Shown here: positions 8,898-17,552 of the stretch, one piece after another
How the letters are laid out: every line of letters begins with the position of its first letter
How positions within the stretch are numbered: the first letter of the stretch is position 1
Assembly (NCBI RefSeq): GCF_003671715.1
Contig: NZ_RAIF01000020.1
Span: forward strand, 129,275 to 183,627
Source of the DNA: Streptomyces sp. E2N166
GTDB lineage: Bacteria; Actinomycetota; Actinomycetes; Streptomycetales; Streptomycetaceae
DNA: 54,353 nucleotides
Direction of reading: 5' to 3'
Program-made: the position numbers and the translations under genes
The notes under the pieces: generated by a model
What the model was told of the DNA's origin: nothing
What the model saw: only the letters and a program-made list of their open reading frames with translations
Databases searched by the model: none

Positions 8898-8942
8898 CCC
8901 GGTTCCTCCCAGCCTGCGTCCCCCGTGTCTCCCCCGTACGTT

Positions 8943-8969
8943 CCCCGGCCCAGTGTGCCCGGGCCGGGG
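8943..8969 (-). terminator. Terminator after the ABC transporter operon
   Basis: CCCCGGCCC and GGGCCGGGG form a 9-bp perfect stem with a 9-nt loop, about 30 bp downstream of the last ABC permease gene on the minus strand. Confidence 0.6.
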
Positions 8970-8997
8970 TGAAGGCCCCGTCAGGACCGGGACCCGG

Positions 8998-9717
8998 TCA
9001 CTCCTCCCCGGCGAGCTTCAGCGTCCGCAGCTTCTGGCCCGCGTACCAGGTCGCGAGCACGGTGACCCCGGCCAGCAGGACCGTCGCGGTCGGCAGGCCG
9101 ACGTCGGAGGTCACCAGGTTCCCGTCGGCGACCTTCTGGGCCACCGCCAGCGACCACTGCTGGACGCTCAGGGTCCGGGCGCCGGGCACCAGGGAGCCGA
9201 ACAGGGCCTCCCAGACAAGGGCGTAGACGAGCCCGAAGACCACCGCGTGCCGGGACACCGTGCCCAGCAGCAGGAACAGCGCGGCGTAGGCGATGGAGGC
9301 GACCAGCGCGGCGATGGTGTAGGCGACGGCGACCTGCTGGCCGTTGCCGTTGAGAATCAGGCCGGCGAGCAGGGTGGGCACGGCGGAGAAGACCATCGTC
9401 ACGGCGATGGCGACGATCAGCTTGGTGAAGATGATCGTCGGCCGCTTGATCGGCTTGGACAGCAGGTACACCACCGAGCCGTCGTCGATCTCCGGGCCGA
9501 TGGCCCCGGTGCCGGCGATGACACCGATGATCGGCACCATGGTGGCGAGGGCGAATCCGCCCAGCACGTCCGCCGCCGTCTGGTCGTCGGCGCCGGCGAG
9601 CGCGCGCACCGCCACGGCGATGACGAGCAGCAGCAGGGGCAGTGCGCCCAGGATGAGGGCCCGGCGGCGGCCGAGCAGGGCTCGGTAGGTGAGCCTGGCG
9701 ACTGTGGGGTCGTACAT
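8998..9717 (-). CDS. ABC-2 type transporter permease
   Basis: 239-aa integral membrane subunit of an ABC exporter with about six hydrophobic segments (first one ALILGALPLLLLVIAVAV). It starts at ATG 9717 with GGAGG upstream and ends the four-gene operon. It lies 11 bp after its ATPase partner (9729-10640), so the two should form one complex. ABC-2 permeases move lipids, drugs or polymers out of the cell; the substrate is unknown here. The gene order ATPase-permease-ATPase-permease suggests either two related exporters or one assembly with two different halves. Confidence 0.88.
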   Translation of the reverse strand: MYDPTVARLTYRALLGRRRALILGALPLLLLVIAVAVRALAGADDQTAADVLGGFALATMVPIIGVIAGTGAIGPEIDDGSVVYLLSKPIKRPTIIFTKLIVAIAVTMVFSAVPTLLAGLILNGNGQQVAVAYTIAALVASIAYAALFLLLGTVSRHAVVFGLVYALVWEALFGSLVPGARTLSVQQWSLAVAQKVADGNLVTSDVGLPTATVLLAGVTVLATWYAGQKLRTLKLAGEE

Positions 9718-9728
9718 TCTTCGGCCTC

Positions 9729-10640
9729 CTACGCCGCGACGAGATACGAGAAGACGGACTCGAGGGACTCGTCGGACGGCGAGACCGTGAGCAGCCGGAT
9801 GCCGTGGTCGCGGGCGACCTTCGGCAGCAGGGCCGTGAACCGGCCGAAGTCGACGGCCTGGACGCGCAGGGCGCCCTCGGCGAGGTCGACCTCGATGCCG
9901 GACGTCGACGGGTCGGCGATCAGCGCCGCCGCGAGGGCCCGGTCGTCGCTGGAGCGCACCAGGTAGCGGTGCGGCCGGTCGGTCATGAGGCGGCGGATCT
10001 TGCGGAAGTCGCCGCTGGCCGCGTGCCGTCCGGCGACGATGACCTCGATGTGCCAGGCGAGTTGCTCGACCTCTTCGAGGATGTGCGAGGAGAACAGCAC
10101 CGTGCGGCCCTCGTCGCCCATGCGCCGCAGCAGGTCCATCAGCTGCATGCGCTGGCGCGGGTCCATGCCGTTGAAGGGCTCGTCCAGCAGGAGCAGCGAG
10201 GGGTTGTGGACGAGGGCGCTCGCCATCTTCACGCGCTGCCGCATGCCCTTGGAGTACGTGGCGATCTTCCGGTCCTGCGCGTACTCCATCTGGACCGTGG
10301 CGAGCGCTTCGTGGGCCGCCTTGGCGCCGAGGCCGTGCAGTTCGGCGTTGGCGAGGACGAACTCACGGCCGGTGAGGAAGTCGTACATCGCCTCACGCTC
10401 GGGGACGATGCCGATGTGCTTGTAGATGGCCTCGTTGCGCCAGGTCGGCTGTCCGTCGAGGGTGACGCTGCCGGTGGAGGGGGCGAGGAAGCCGCCCATC
10501 ATGTTGATGAGGGTGGACTTTCCCGCGCCGTTGGGGCCGAGGAGGCCGGTGACACCGGGGCCGATCGTCATGGTGATGTCGTTGACGGCGACCACGTTGC
10601 CGAACCAGCGGGAGACGTGGTCGATGTTCAGCGTGGTCAC
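9729..10640 (-). CDS. ABC transporter ATP-binding protein
   Basis: 303-aa ABC ATPase. Walker A is GPNGAGKST (about residue 37); the signature region is YSKGMRQRVKMASAL, where SKGMRQ replaces the usual SGGQ; Walker B is LLLLDEPFNGMDP. It starts at GTG 10640, whose sequence overlaps the TGA of the preceding permease (GTGA). The much longer open frame upstream is a shadow of that permease. A C-terminal tail (about 220-303) may contact the permease. It is the motor for the permease directly downstream (8998-9717). Confidence 0.9.
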   Translation of the reverse strand: MTTLNIDHVSRWFGNVVAVNDITMTIGPGVTGLLGPNGAGKSTLINMMGGFLAPSTGSVTLDGQPTWRNEAIYKHIGIVPEREAMYDFLTGREFVLANAELHGLGAKAAHEALATVQMEYAQDRKIATYSKGMRQRVKMASALVHNPSLLLLDEPFNGMDPRQRMQLMDLLRRMGDEGRTVLFSSHILEEVEQLAWHIEVIVAGRHAASGDFRKIRRLMTDRPHRYLVRSSDDRALAAALIADPSTSGIEVDLAEGALRVQAVDFGRFTALLPKVARDHGIRLLTVSPSDESLESVFSYLVAA

Positions 10641-11545
10641 AGTCCCACCTTCTGGTAGCGGCGCATCAGCAGGCCGTAGGCGCCGGCGATCAGGCCCAGG
10701 GTGACGAGGACGTAGACCGCGCCCTCGCCGTTGCTCGGGCCGACCCCGCCGGGGAAGGCCGAGGTGGCGCCCAGGAAGGCGGACTGCACGCCGTCGATGA
10801 GGGTGATCGGCGAGAACAGGCCGATCCAGGCGACGGATCCGGAGCTGCCCTGGACGTCCGCGATGGCCTGGAGCGTGGAGACCGCGCCGTAGGTGATGGT
10901 CAGGACGGCGATGACGGCCGCGATACCGAAGCCGCGGCGCGGGGTGACCGACGCGACCACCAGGCCGAGGCCGGCGAAGAGCAGCGAGAGCAGTGCCACG
11001 GAGACGAGTCCCTGTGCGAACCCCTTGGTCTGGTCCGCGAAGTCGAGTTTGGCGAGCAGCGCGCCCACATAGAGCACCACCAGGGGGGCGGCGGTGAGGA
11101 TGAACAGGGCCGAGGCCAGTGACGCGTACTTGGCCCGGACGTAGTCGGCGGTCTCGATCGGCCGCGAGAAGTACAGCGGCACGGTCTTGAAGCGCAGGTC
11201 GCGCGAGACGGACTGGGGGGCCTGAGAGGCGACGTAGAGGCTGATGACGGCCTGCAGGACGATCGCGTAGCGCGTGTAGTCCAGGGGCAGGTCGTTCGCC
11301 TTGGTGGCGACGGCGACGGCGACCATGATGGCCGCGGGCAGGCACATCACCACGAAGAGGAGCATCGGCAGCACCTTGGACTTGGCCGAGCGGCCGAGGC
11401 CGTAGGCGCCGCGCAGGGACTGCGAGTACAGCGAGCGGCGGGCGTAGGCGCGGCCGAGGCGAGGGCCGTCGTAGCTGCGGTAGCCGATGTTGTGGATGCG
11501 GGTCTGGTCACCCGGCACCGTGGCTGTGGGCTGTTCAGCTGCCAT
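10637..11545 (-). CDS. ABC-2 type transporter permease
   Basis: 302-aa membrane protein with a roughly 65-residue cytoplasmic N-terminus (including IGYRSYDGPRLGRAYARRSLYSQSL) followed by about six TM helices starting at LPMLLFVVMCLPAAIMVAVAV. It begins at ATG 11545, 11 bp inside the upstream ATPase gene, and ends overlapping the next ATPase, so all four genes are translationally linked. The motif IGYRSYDGPRLGR is shared with other actinobacterial ABC-2 permeases. Substrate unknown. Confidence 0.88.
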   Translation of the reverse strand: MAAEQPTATVPGDQTRIHNIGYRSYDGPRLGRAYARRSLYSQSLRGAYGLGRSAKSKVLPMLLFVVMCLPAAIMVAVAVATKANDLPLDYTRYAIVLQAVISLYVASQAPQSVSRDLRFKTVPLYFSRPIETADYVRAKYASLASALFILTAAPLVVLYVGALLAKLDFADQTKGFAQGLVSVALLSLLFAGLGLVVASVTPRRGFGIAAVIAVLTITYGAVSTLQAIADVQGSSGSVAWIGLFSPITLIDGVQSAFLGATSAFPGGVGPSNGEGAVYVLVTLGLIAGAYGLLMRRYQKVGL

Positions 11546-12509
11546 GGCCGACCGCCTCCTTCCGTTCTGCGTCGCTGTCCTGGAAGACCTCCGAGATGTG
11601 GTGCCGGCGCTGCTCCATGCGCACCAGGCCGAGACCGAGGTCGGCGATGACGTCTCTGACCAGGTCGTAGGTCTCCTCGCCCGCCGCGGTGAGCAGCAGG
11701 ACGTGGCCGGCGCCGGGCAGGCCGCTGCCGTCCTGGACGGTCACCCCGCGCGCGTCGAGCGCCTCGCGCACCGCGCGGGTGCCGTCGGGGTGCTCGTCGG
11801 TGTCGGTGACCTCGATCGCGAGGGTCGTCGTGGTCTGGGTGAAGTCCGTGGTGGAGCTGGAGCGCAGCAGCTTGCCGCCGTCCACCACGACGACGTGGTC
11901 GCAGGTGCGTTCCAGCTCGCCCAGCAGGTGCGAGGTGACCAGGACGGAGATGCCGAAGTCGGTGTGGATGCGCCGGATGAGGCCGAGCATCTCGTCGCGG
12001 CCGACCGGGTCGAGACCGTTGGTGGGCTCGTCGAGGAAGACCAGCTGGGGGTCGTGGACGAGGGCCTGCGCGAGCTTCACGCGCTGTTTCATGCCGGTCG
12101 AGTAGCCGCCTATGGGCCGGTAGCGCTCCTCGTACAGGCCGACGTGGCGCAAGGTGTCGGCCGTGCGTTCGCGGGCGGCGGTGGGGGGCAGGCCGGACAT
12201 GCGTGCCATGTGGACGACGAACTCGGTGGCCGAGACGTCGGGCGGCAGGCAGTCGTGTTCCGGCATGTAGCCGACTCGCTCGCGGATGTCGGCGCCCTTG
12301 GTCGCGACATCGAGTCCGAGCACTTCGGCCCGGCCCTCGGTGGCGGGAGACAGACCCAGCAGGATCTTGATCAGGGTGGACTTGCCGGCGCCGTTGGCAC
12401 CGACGAGTCCGGTCACACCGGGTCCGACGTCCACGGAGAGCCGGTCGAGCGCGGTCACCCGTGGGTACCGCTTGCTCAGGCTTTCGGTCGCGATCACAGT
12501 CACATCCAT
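11535..12509 (-). CDS. ABC transporter ATP-binding protein
   Basis: 324-aa ABC ATPase and first gene of the operon. Walker A is GANGAGKST; the signature is YSTGMKQRVKLAQAL; Walker B is LVFLDEPTNGLDP. I chose the ATG at 12509 (MDVTVIATESLSKRY), where homology to ABC N-termini begins; a GTG at 12530 would add seven residues, and neither has a clear ribosome site. Paired with the permease 10637-11545. Upstream bases 12510-12780 are a divergent promoter region shared with the M24 peptidase gene; the only plausible element I see is TTGACG at 12658-12663 on the plus strand. Confidence 0.88.
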   Translation of the reverse strand: MDVTVIATESLSKRYPRVTALDRLSVDVGPGVTGLVGANGAGKSTLIKILLGLSPATEGRAEVLGLDVATKGADIRERVGYMPEHDCLPPDVSATEFVVHMARMSGLPPTAARERTADTLRHVGLYEERYRPIGGYSTGMKQRVKLAQALVHDPQLVFLDEPTNGLDPVGRDEMLGLIRRIHTDFGISVLVTSHLLGELERTCDHVVVVDGGKLLRSSSTTDFTQTTTTLAIEVTDTDEHPDGTRAVREALDARGVTVQDGSGLPGAGHVLLLTAAGEETYDLVRDVIADLGLGLVRMEQRRHHISEVFQDSDAERKEAVGHGS

Positions 12510-12780
12510 GACAGTAGTGACGCGCGCCACTGGAGTCGTCAGACCGGAGAGCCGTCTTGGAGTCAGACTCGAGTAGTACGGGCCCGTAGGGGATGCCGTG
12601 CCTGAGAGCTACGGATCGGTCTTCCGGGGCCGTGTGCTCCGCCCTTCGCACGCACTATTGACGCGAGGTCTAACAGCTGGGAGATTCGGCGGCGTCACGT
12701 TACGCGCGAGTAGCTCGGTCGGCACGGACCGCGCCCGGCTCGTGGGCGGGTGGACGGACCGACGGGTGGGACGGGGTGGC

Positions 12781-13635
12781 ATGACAACGGCAGTGGCATC
12801 GGGAGCGGGCGCGGAATTCCGCACGCAGCTGCGCGGATTCCGGCAGGTGCAGCGTCTCGCCTACGAGTGCGCCGAGGCCGTGGCGGCCCGGCTGGAACCG
12901 GGGGTGACCGAGCGGGAAGCGGCCCGCATGCAGCGCGAGTGGCTGCGGGAGAGGGGCGTGCGGGACTGGTTCCACCTGCCGTTCGCCTGGTTCGGCGACC
13001 GCACGGCCTTCACGGACTTCCGCGTTCCGCTGCAGTTCTTCCCGACTGGGCGCCGGCTGGAGCCGGGCATGCCGTTCATCCTGGACATGGCCCCGGTGTA
13101 CGGGGGTTTCACCGCCGACATCGGCTACTCCGGCTCGCTCGGTCCCAACCCCGTGCAGCGGCGACTGATGGCCGATCTGGAGGCCCACCGCGCGCTGATC
13201 CTGCGCGAGGTGCGCGAACGCCGCCCGCTGCGGGAGATCTACGAGGACGTGGACCGGCTCATGGTCCGCCAGGGCTACGCCAACCGGCACCGCGCCTACC
13301 CGTTCGGCGTGATCGCCCACAAGGTGGACCGGGTGCGGGAACGACGCTTTTCCCCACGCCTGTTCGGCTTCGGCACGCAGTCGCTCAAGGGACTGGCGAG
13401 CGACGCGCTGCACGGCCACCGCGAGGGCTGGTCCCCGCTGTGGTCGCCGTACCGCTTCTCCGACCACCCGCCCCGGCCGGGGTTGTGGGCGGTCGAACCC
13501 CACCTCGGTTTCCGGGGCACCGGCGCGAAGTTCGAGGAGGTCCTCGTCGTCACCGACTCCGCGGACCCCGAGCAGAGCGCCTTCTGGCTGGACGACGATC
13601 TGCCGCACGTGCGGCACTGGGCGGAGGAGAAATGA
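12781..13635 (+). CDS. M24 family metallopeptidase (Xaa-Pro aminopeptidase-like)
   Basis: 284-aa pita-bread-fold protein. Candidate metal ligands are visible in order: Asp in FILDMAP, Asp in FTADIGYSG, His in GVIAHKVD, Glu in VEPHLGF and Glu in KFEEVLVVTD, so catalysis is possible, although the loops differ from classical aminopeptidase P. It begins at ATG 12781; upstream in-frame codons lack a ribosome site. Its stop overlaps the start of the epoxide hydrolase/SDR fusion (ATGA), which suggests they share a pathway. The M24 fold is also used by creatinase-like hydrolases, so a non-peptide substrate is possible. Confidence 0.82.
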   Translation: MTTAVASGAGAEFRTQLRGFRQVQRLAYECAEAVAARLEPGVTEREAARMQREWLRERGVRDWFHLPFAWFGDRTAFTDFRVPLQFFPTGRRLEPGMPFILDMAPVYGGFTADIGYSGSLGPNPVQRRLMADLEAHRALILREVRERRPLREIYEDVDRLMVRQGYANRHRAYPFGVIAHKVDRVRERRFSPRLFGFGTQSLKGLASDALHGHREGWSPLWSPYRFSDHPPRPGLWAVEPHLGFRGTGAKFEEVLVVTDSADPEQSAFWLDDDLPHVRHWAEEK

Positions 13636-15389
13636 CGGTCCTGGACGGTGCGCGGGAGCGCTGGGTGCGCACGGGCGGGGTCGAGCTGTGCGTGGCCGAA
13701 CTGGGCGACCCGCACCGGCCCACGGTCGTCCTGGTGCACGGCTACCCGGACAGCAAGGAGGTCTGGTCCGAGGTCGCCACCCGCCTCGCCGACCGCTTCC
13801 ACGTGGTCCTCTACGACGTCCGGGGCCACGGCCGGTCCACCGCGCCGAGCCCGCTGCGCGGCGGGTTCACGCTGGACAAGCTGACGGACGACTTCCTGGC
13901 CGTGGCGGACGCCGTCAGTCCGGGCCGGCCCGTGCATCTGGTGGGCCACGACTGGGGCTCGGTGCAGTCGTGGGAGTTCGTCACGGTCAAGCGCACCGAG
14001 GGCCGCATCGCCTCCTTCACCTCGATGTCCGGTCCGTCTCTCGATCACTTCGGCCACTGGATCAACAGGCGTCTGAGGCGCCCCACCCCGCGCCGGGTCG
14101 GTCAGCTCCTCGGCCAGGGCGCCAAGTCCTGGTACGTCTACCTGCTGCACACGCCCGTACTGCCCGAACTCGCCTGGCGCGGCCCCCTGGGGAAGCGCTG
14201 GCCGGGCATCCTGCGACGCATCGAGAAGGTGCCCGGCGGCGACTACCCGACCCCGTCCCTGCCGTCGGACGCGGCGCACGGGGCGTGGCTGTACCGGGAC
14301 AACGTCCGGCCCCGGCTGCGCCGCCCGCGCGACGACGCCTACGCGCACGCACCCGTGCAGCTCATCACGCCCCTCGGTGACGCGTTCCTGTCGGAGCGGC
14401 TCTACGACGAACTGGAGCTGTGGGCACCGCGGCTGACCCGCCGCACGCTGCCTGCCAAACACTGGGTGCCGCGCACCCGTCCGGACCGGCTCGCGGACTG
14501 GATCACGGAGTTCGTCACCGCCGTCGACGCCGGCCGGCCCGAGGCCGCGGCGAGCGGGAAGTACGCCGACCGCTTCGGCGGGCAGCTGGTGCTGGTCACC
14601 GGCGCGGGCAACGGCATCGGGCGGGCCACGGCGTTCGCTTTCGCCGAGGCCGGCGCACGCGTGGTGGCCGTCGACCGGGACGCCGAGGCCGCCGCCCGCA
14701 CCGCGGAGCTGTCCCGGCTGATCGGTGCGCCCGCGGCCTGGGCGGAGACCGTCGACGTCTCCGACGAGCAGGCCATGGAGAAGCTGGCGGACAAGGTCGC
14801 CGCCGAGTACGGCGTGGTGGACGTCCTGGTGAACAACGCCGGGATCGGCATGTCGGGCTCCTTCTTCGACACCACGCCGGAGGACTGGAAGAAGGTCCTC
14901 GACGTCAATCTCTGGGGCGTGATCCACGGCTGCCGCCTCTTCGGCAGGCAGATGGCCGAGCGCGGGCAGGGCGGCCACATCGTCAACACCGCGTCGGCGG
15001 CGGCCTTCCAGCCCTCCAGGGCGCTGCCCGCCTACAGCACCTCCAAGGCGGCGGTGCTGATGCTGAGCGAGTGCCTGCGCGCCGAGCTGGCCGGACAGGA
15101 AATCGGCGTCACGGCGGTCTGCCCCGGCCTCGTCAACACCAACATCACCTCCACGGCGCACTTCGCGGGCGTCGACGCCGACGAGGAGATACGGCGGCAG
15201 CGACGCACGGCGCGGTTGTACGGGTTGCGCAACTACCCGCCGGAGAAGGTCGCCAACGCCGTCCTGGAGGCGGTCGTGCGCAACAGGGCCGTGGTCCCGG
15301 TGACGCCGGAGGCGCGTGGTGCCCATCTCTTGTCCCGGTTCGTTCCGGGAGCGTTGAGGCGTCTCGCACGTGTGAAGCCGCCACTGTAG
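13632..15389 (+). CDS. Alpha/beta hydrolase (epoxide hydrolase-like) fused to short-chain dehydrogenase, EphD-like
   Basis: 585-aa two-domain enzyme. Residues 1 to about 295 are an alpha/beta hydrolase with HGYPDS (oxyanion region), nucleophile motif GHDWGS whose Asp is typical of epoxide hydrolases and haloalkane dehalogenases, and a late His in AKHWVPR. Residues about 310-585 are a classical SDR: cofactor motif TGAGNGIG, NNAGIG, Ser in NTASAAAF, and catalytic YSTSK. The layout and length match mycobacterial EphD, which modifies lipids (mycolic acids in Mycobacterium). Streptomyces lacks mycolates, so the substrate must differ. It overlaps the M24 gene by 4 bp. A terminator-like inverted repeat follows directly. 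Confidence 0.88.
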   Translation: MTVLDGARERWVRTGGVELCVAELGDPHRPTVVLVHGYPDSKEVWSEVATRLADRFHVVLYDVRGHGRSTAPSPLRGGFTLDKLTDDFLAVADAVSPGRPVHLVGHDWGSVQSWEFVTVKRTEGRIASFTSMSGPSLDHFGHWINRRLRRPTPRRVGQLLGQGAKSWYVYLLHTPVLPELAWRGPLGKRWPGILRRIEKVPGGDYPTPSLPSDAAHGAWLYRDNVRPRLRRPRDDAYAHAPVQLITPLGDAFLSERLYDELELWAPRLTRRTLPAKHWVPRTRPDRLADWITEFVTAVDAGRPEAAASGKYADRFGGQLVLVTGAGNGIGRATAFAFAEAGARVVAVDRDAEAAARTAELSRLIGAPAAWAETVDVSDEQAMEKLADKVAAEYGVVDVLVNNAGIGMSGSFFDTTPEDWKKVLDVNLWGVIHGCRLFGRQMAERGQGGHIVNTASAAAFQPSRALPAYSTSKAAVLMLSECLRAELAGQEIGVTAVCPGLVNTNITSTAHFAGVDADEEIRRQRRTARLYGLRNYPPEKVANAVLEAVVRNRAVVPVTPEARGAHLLSRFVPGALRRLARVKPPL

Positions 15390-15443
15390 TTTCCACAGGC
15401 TGCTCCAACCAGCCTGTGGATAACCGCACTTGGCTGTGGATCA
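15389..15443. other. Small DnaA-box group, part of it a terminator-like hairpin
   Basis: A consensus DnaA box TTATCCACA lies on the minus strand at 15415-15423. Weaker copies are at 15389-15397 (GTTTCCACA, +) and 15435-15443 (TGATCCACA, -). Bases 15392-15402 and 15410-15420 form an 11-bp perfect stem with a 7-nt loop just after the stop of the EphD-like gene, so the same bases could act as a terminator. Confidence 0.6.
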
Positions 15444-15499
15444 AACATCGGCTGCAAAACCGCTCGCGTGACGCGCGCCTCGCTCGGCACGCTGATTCC

Positions 15500-16063
15500 A
15501 TGCAACAGCAGCACATGGACGACAGGCGCACCGTGAAGGTGTCCAAGTATCTGTCGAGGCACCTGCGCCACCAGCCGGAGAGAATCGGGCTCGCGCTCGA
15601 CGAAGCCGGCTGGGTCGAGATCGACACGCTGATCGCCGCAGCCGCGGCGCACGGATTCCGCTTCACCCGCGAGGAACTCGACCACGTGGTCGCCACCAAC
15701 GACAAGCGGCGCTTCGCGATCGAGGGCACCCGTATCCGCGCCAGCCAGGGCCACACCGTCGACGTGGACCTCGCCCTGCCCGCGGCGACCCCGCCGCCGT
15801 TCCTCTACCACGGGACCGTGCCCCGGCACCTCGACGCGATCCGCGCCGAGGGGCTGAGGCCGATGAGCCGGCACGACGTGCACCTCTCGCCGGACCGCGA
15901 GACCGCGGCCCGGGTCGGCGCCCGCCGTGGTCGGCCGGTCGTGCTGTCGGTGGACGCCGCCACCATGCACCGCGACGGCCATGTCTTCCACGTCAGTGCC
16001 AACGGGGTCTGGCTGACGAAGGACGTGCCACCGCGGTATGTGCGCTTTCCCGCTCGGCAGTGA
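15500..16063 (+). CDS. kptA: RNA 2'-phosphotransferase (KptA/Tpt1 family)
   Basis: 187-aa enzyme that removes an internal RNA 2'-phosphate by transferring it to NAD+, giving ADP-ribose 1'',2''-cyclic phosphate. Family features are the N-terminal SKYLSRHLRHQPERIGLALDE block, the WVEID winged-helix segment, FLYHGT, the RPMSRHDVHLS loop and the C-terminal VWLTKDVPPRYV. The start could be ATG 15500 or ATG 15515 (MDDRRTVKVSKYL); neither has a good ribosome site. Bacteria lack the tRNA-splicing ligase that creates such 2'-phosphates in yeast, so the native substrate is unclear. It lies just after the DnaA-box hairpin. Confidence 0.92.
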   Translation: MQQQHMDDRRTVKVSKYLSRHLRHQPERIGLALDEAGWVEIDTLIAAAAAHGFRFTREELDHVVATNDKRRFAIEGTRIRASQGHTVDVDLALPAATPPPFLYHGTVPRHLDAIRAEGLRPMSRHDVHLSPDRETAARVGARRGRPVVLSVDAATMHRDGHVFHVSANGVWLTKDVPPRYVRFPARQ

Positions 16064-16081
16064 TCCCACATGATCGGTGGC

Positions 16082-16528
16082 ATGAAGCAGTTGCCCACCA
16101 CCCAAGCCGCCGTCACCGCTCTCCGCGCCATCGCGGCGGAGTACGCGCTGGAGATCGAGGTCACCGACGACATCGGCGCCGACCAGACCTCCCGCCGCAG
16201 CGCCGCGGGCGTGGGCGTGATCACCGACGCCGACGGCTCTCTCCCCCATGAGGCCTTCGTCGAGTTCGGCGGAGTGCCACGGGTGAGCGTCCGGCTCTTC
16301 TCCGAGGGCGATGCCCTGATCACCGTCGAGAACGTGGAGTGCCCGGACATCCCGCGCGACGACGTCCCCGCCTTCCTTCGCTCCGTCTTCGGCGGTCTCG
16401 CCTTCGTCAACGGGCGTCGCTTTCCGCCCGGCTACCGCCTGATCGTGCCGCTGCCTAGCGACCGCACGCACACGGAATTCGTGCCGGCGATCCTCCTCAC
16501 CCCGTGGCTGAGCAGTCGCGTACGGTGA
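16082..16528 (+). CDS. Conserved hypothetical protein
   Basis: 148-aa soluble protein I cannot assign. It starts at ATG 16082 ([11 protein letters not shown]) with GGTGG just upstream; an ATG at 16070 is also in frame. It looks like an alpha/beta protein: an N-terminal helix, then alternating strands ([39 protein letters not shown]), and a C-terminal [11 protein letters not shown] segment. No signal or TM. The perfect parS site 16540-16553 lies 12 bp after its stop. Confidence 0.72.
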   Translation: MKQLPTTQAAVTALRAIAAEYALEIEVTDDIGADQTSRRSAAGVGVITDADGSLPHEAFVEFGGVPRVSVRLFSEGDALITVENVECPDIPRDDVPAFLRSVFGGLAFVNGRRFPPGYRLIVPLPSDRTHTEFVPAILLTPWLSSRVR

Positions 16529-16539
16529 CGCCGGTGGTT

Positions 16540-16553
16540 GTTTCACGTGAAAC
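16540..16553. promoter_or_regulatory. parS site (ParB binding)
   Basis: Perfect 14-bp palindrome GTTTCACGTGAAAC, intergenic, 15 bp upstream of the -10 (TAGGCT, 16568-16573) of the LLM oxidoreductase gene. ParB loaded here could affect that promoter. It is the leftmost perfect parS in the window. Confidence 0.92.
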
Positions 16554-16580
16554 GGGGACCGGCCGCATAGGCTCGGAAGC

Positions 16581-17486
16581 ATGAGTCTGCGTCTGAGCAC
16601 CGTCATCCTCCCGTACCGCCGCTGGCATGAAGGCGGCCGTTCCACCTGGACGCGTGCCGAGCAGCTCGGTTTTCACACCGCGTACACCTACGACCATCTG
16701 TCCTGGCGGAGCTTCCGGGACGGCCCGTGGTTCGGTGCCGTGCCGACGCTCACCGCTGCCGCGGCCGTCACCGAGCGGCTTCGCCTGGGCACCCTGGTGA
16801 CCTCGCCGAACTTCCGGCACCCGGTGACGCTCGCCAAGGAGCTGATCTCCCTCGACGACATCTCCGGCGGCCGGGTCACGCTCGGCATAGGAGCGGGCGG
16901 CACGGGCTTCGACGCCACGGCGCTCGGCCAGGAGCCGTGGACTCCCCGAGAGCGGGCCGACCGGCTCGCCGAGTTCCTCCCGCTGCTCGACCGGCTGCTG
17001 ACCGAGGACGCCGTGTCGTACGAGGGCGACTACTACTCGGCGCACGAGGCGCGCAACATCCCGGGATGCGTGCAGCGGCCGCGGCTGCCGTTCGCGGTGG
17101 CCGCGACCGGTCCGCGCGGGCTGCGGCTCGCCGCGCGGTACGGACAGGCATGGGTGACCACCGGCGACCCGAAGCTGTACGAGAGCGGCACCCCTGAGCA
17201 GTCGGACCGGGCGCTGCGGGAGCAGAGCGACAAGCTGGCCGACGCCTGCGCCGCGATCGGCCGCGAGGTGAGTGAGCTGGACAGGGTCCTGCTCACCGGC
17301 TTCACACCCGACCGCAGTCGGCCGCTGGAGTCCGTGAACGCGTTCGTGGATTTCGCGGGCCGGCACCGCGATCTGGGATTCACCGAGCTCGTCGTCCACT
17401 GGCCGATCCCCGACTCGGACTTCACGGCCGACGAGAAGATCTTCGAGCGGATCGCCATGGAGGCGCCGGCGCAGCTGAAGGAATGA
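16581..17486 (+). CDS. LLM class F420-dependent oxidoreductase
   Basis: 301-aa luciferase-like TIM-barrel protein of the type that uses F420 (or FMN). Recognisable segments are [29 protein letters not shown] (split across the first strand and helix), [33 protein letters not shown] and the late [11 protein letters not shown]. Length is normal. It starts at ATG 16581, with TAGGCT 7 nt upstream and a GGAAG ribosome-like sequence. Monocistronic. The substrate is unknown. Confidence 0.86.
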   Translation: MSLRLSTVILPYRRWHEGGRSTWTRAEQLGFHTAYTYDHLSWRSFRDGPWFGAVPTLTAAAAVTERLRLGTLVTSPNFRHPVTLAKELISLDDISGGRVTLGIGAGGTGFDATALGQEPWTPRERADRLAEFLPLLDRLLTEDAVSYEGDYYSAHEARNIPGCVQRPRLPFAVAATGPRGLRLAARYGQAWVTTGDPKLYESGTPEQSDRALREQSDKLADACAAIGREVSELDRVLLTGFTPDRSRPLESVNAFVDFAGRHRDLGFTELVVHWPIPDSDFTADEKIFERIAMEAPAQLKE

Positions 17487-17552
17487 GAGCGGTAGCTCAC
17501 AGATGTGCGGACTCGCGCACGGTCGTGCAGGCATATGCGTGACAATGATCCG

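Noticed and set aside
14420..16063. 547-aa frame running into kptA
   Set aside because: The first part is an Arg/Gly-rich out-of-frame read of the EphD-like gene and the DnaA-box hairpin; only the last 182-187 codons are the KptA family.
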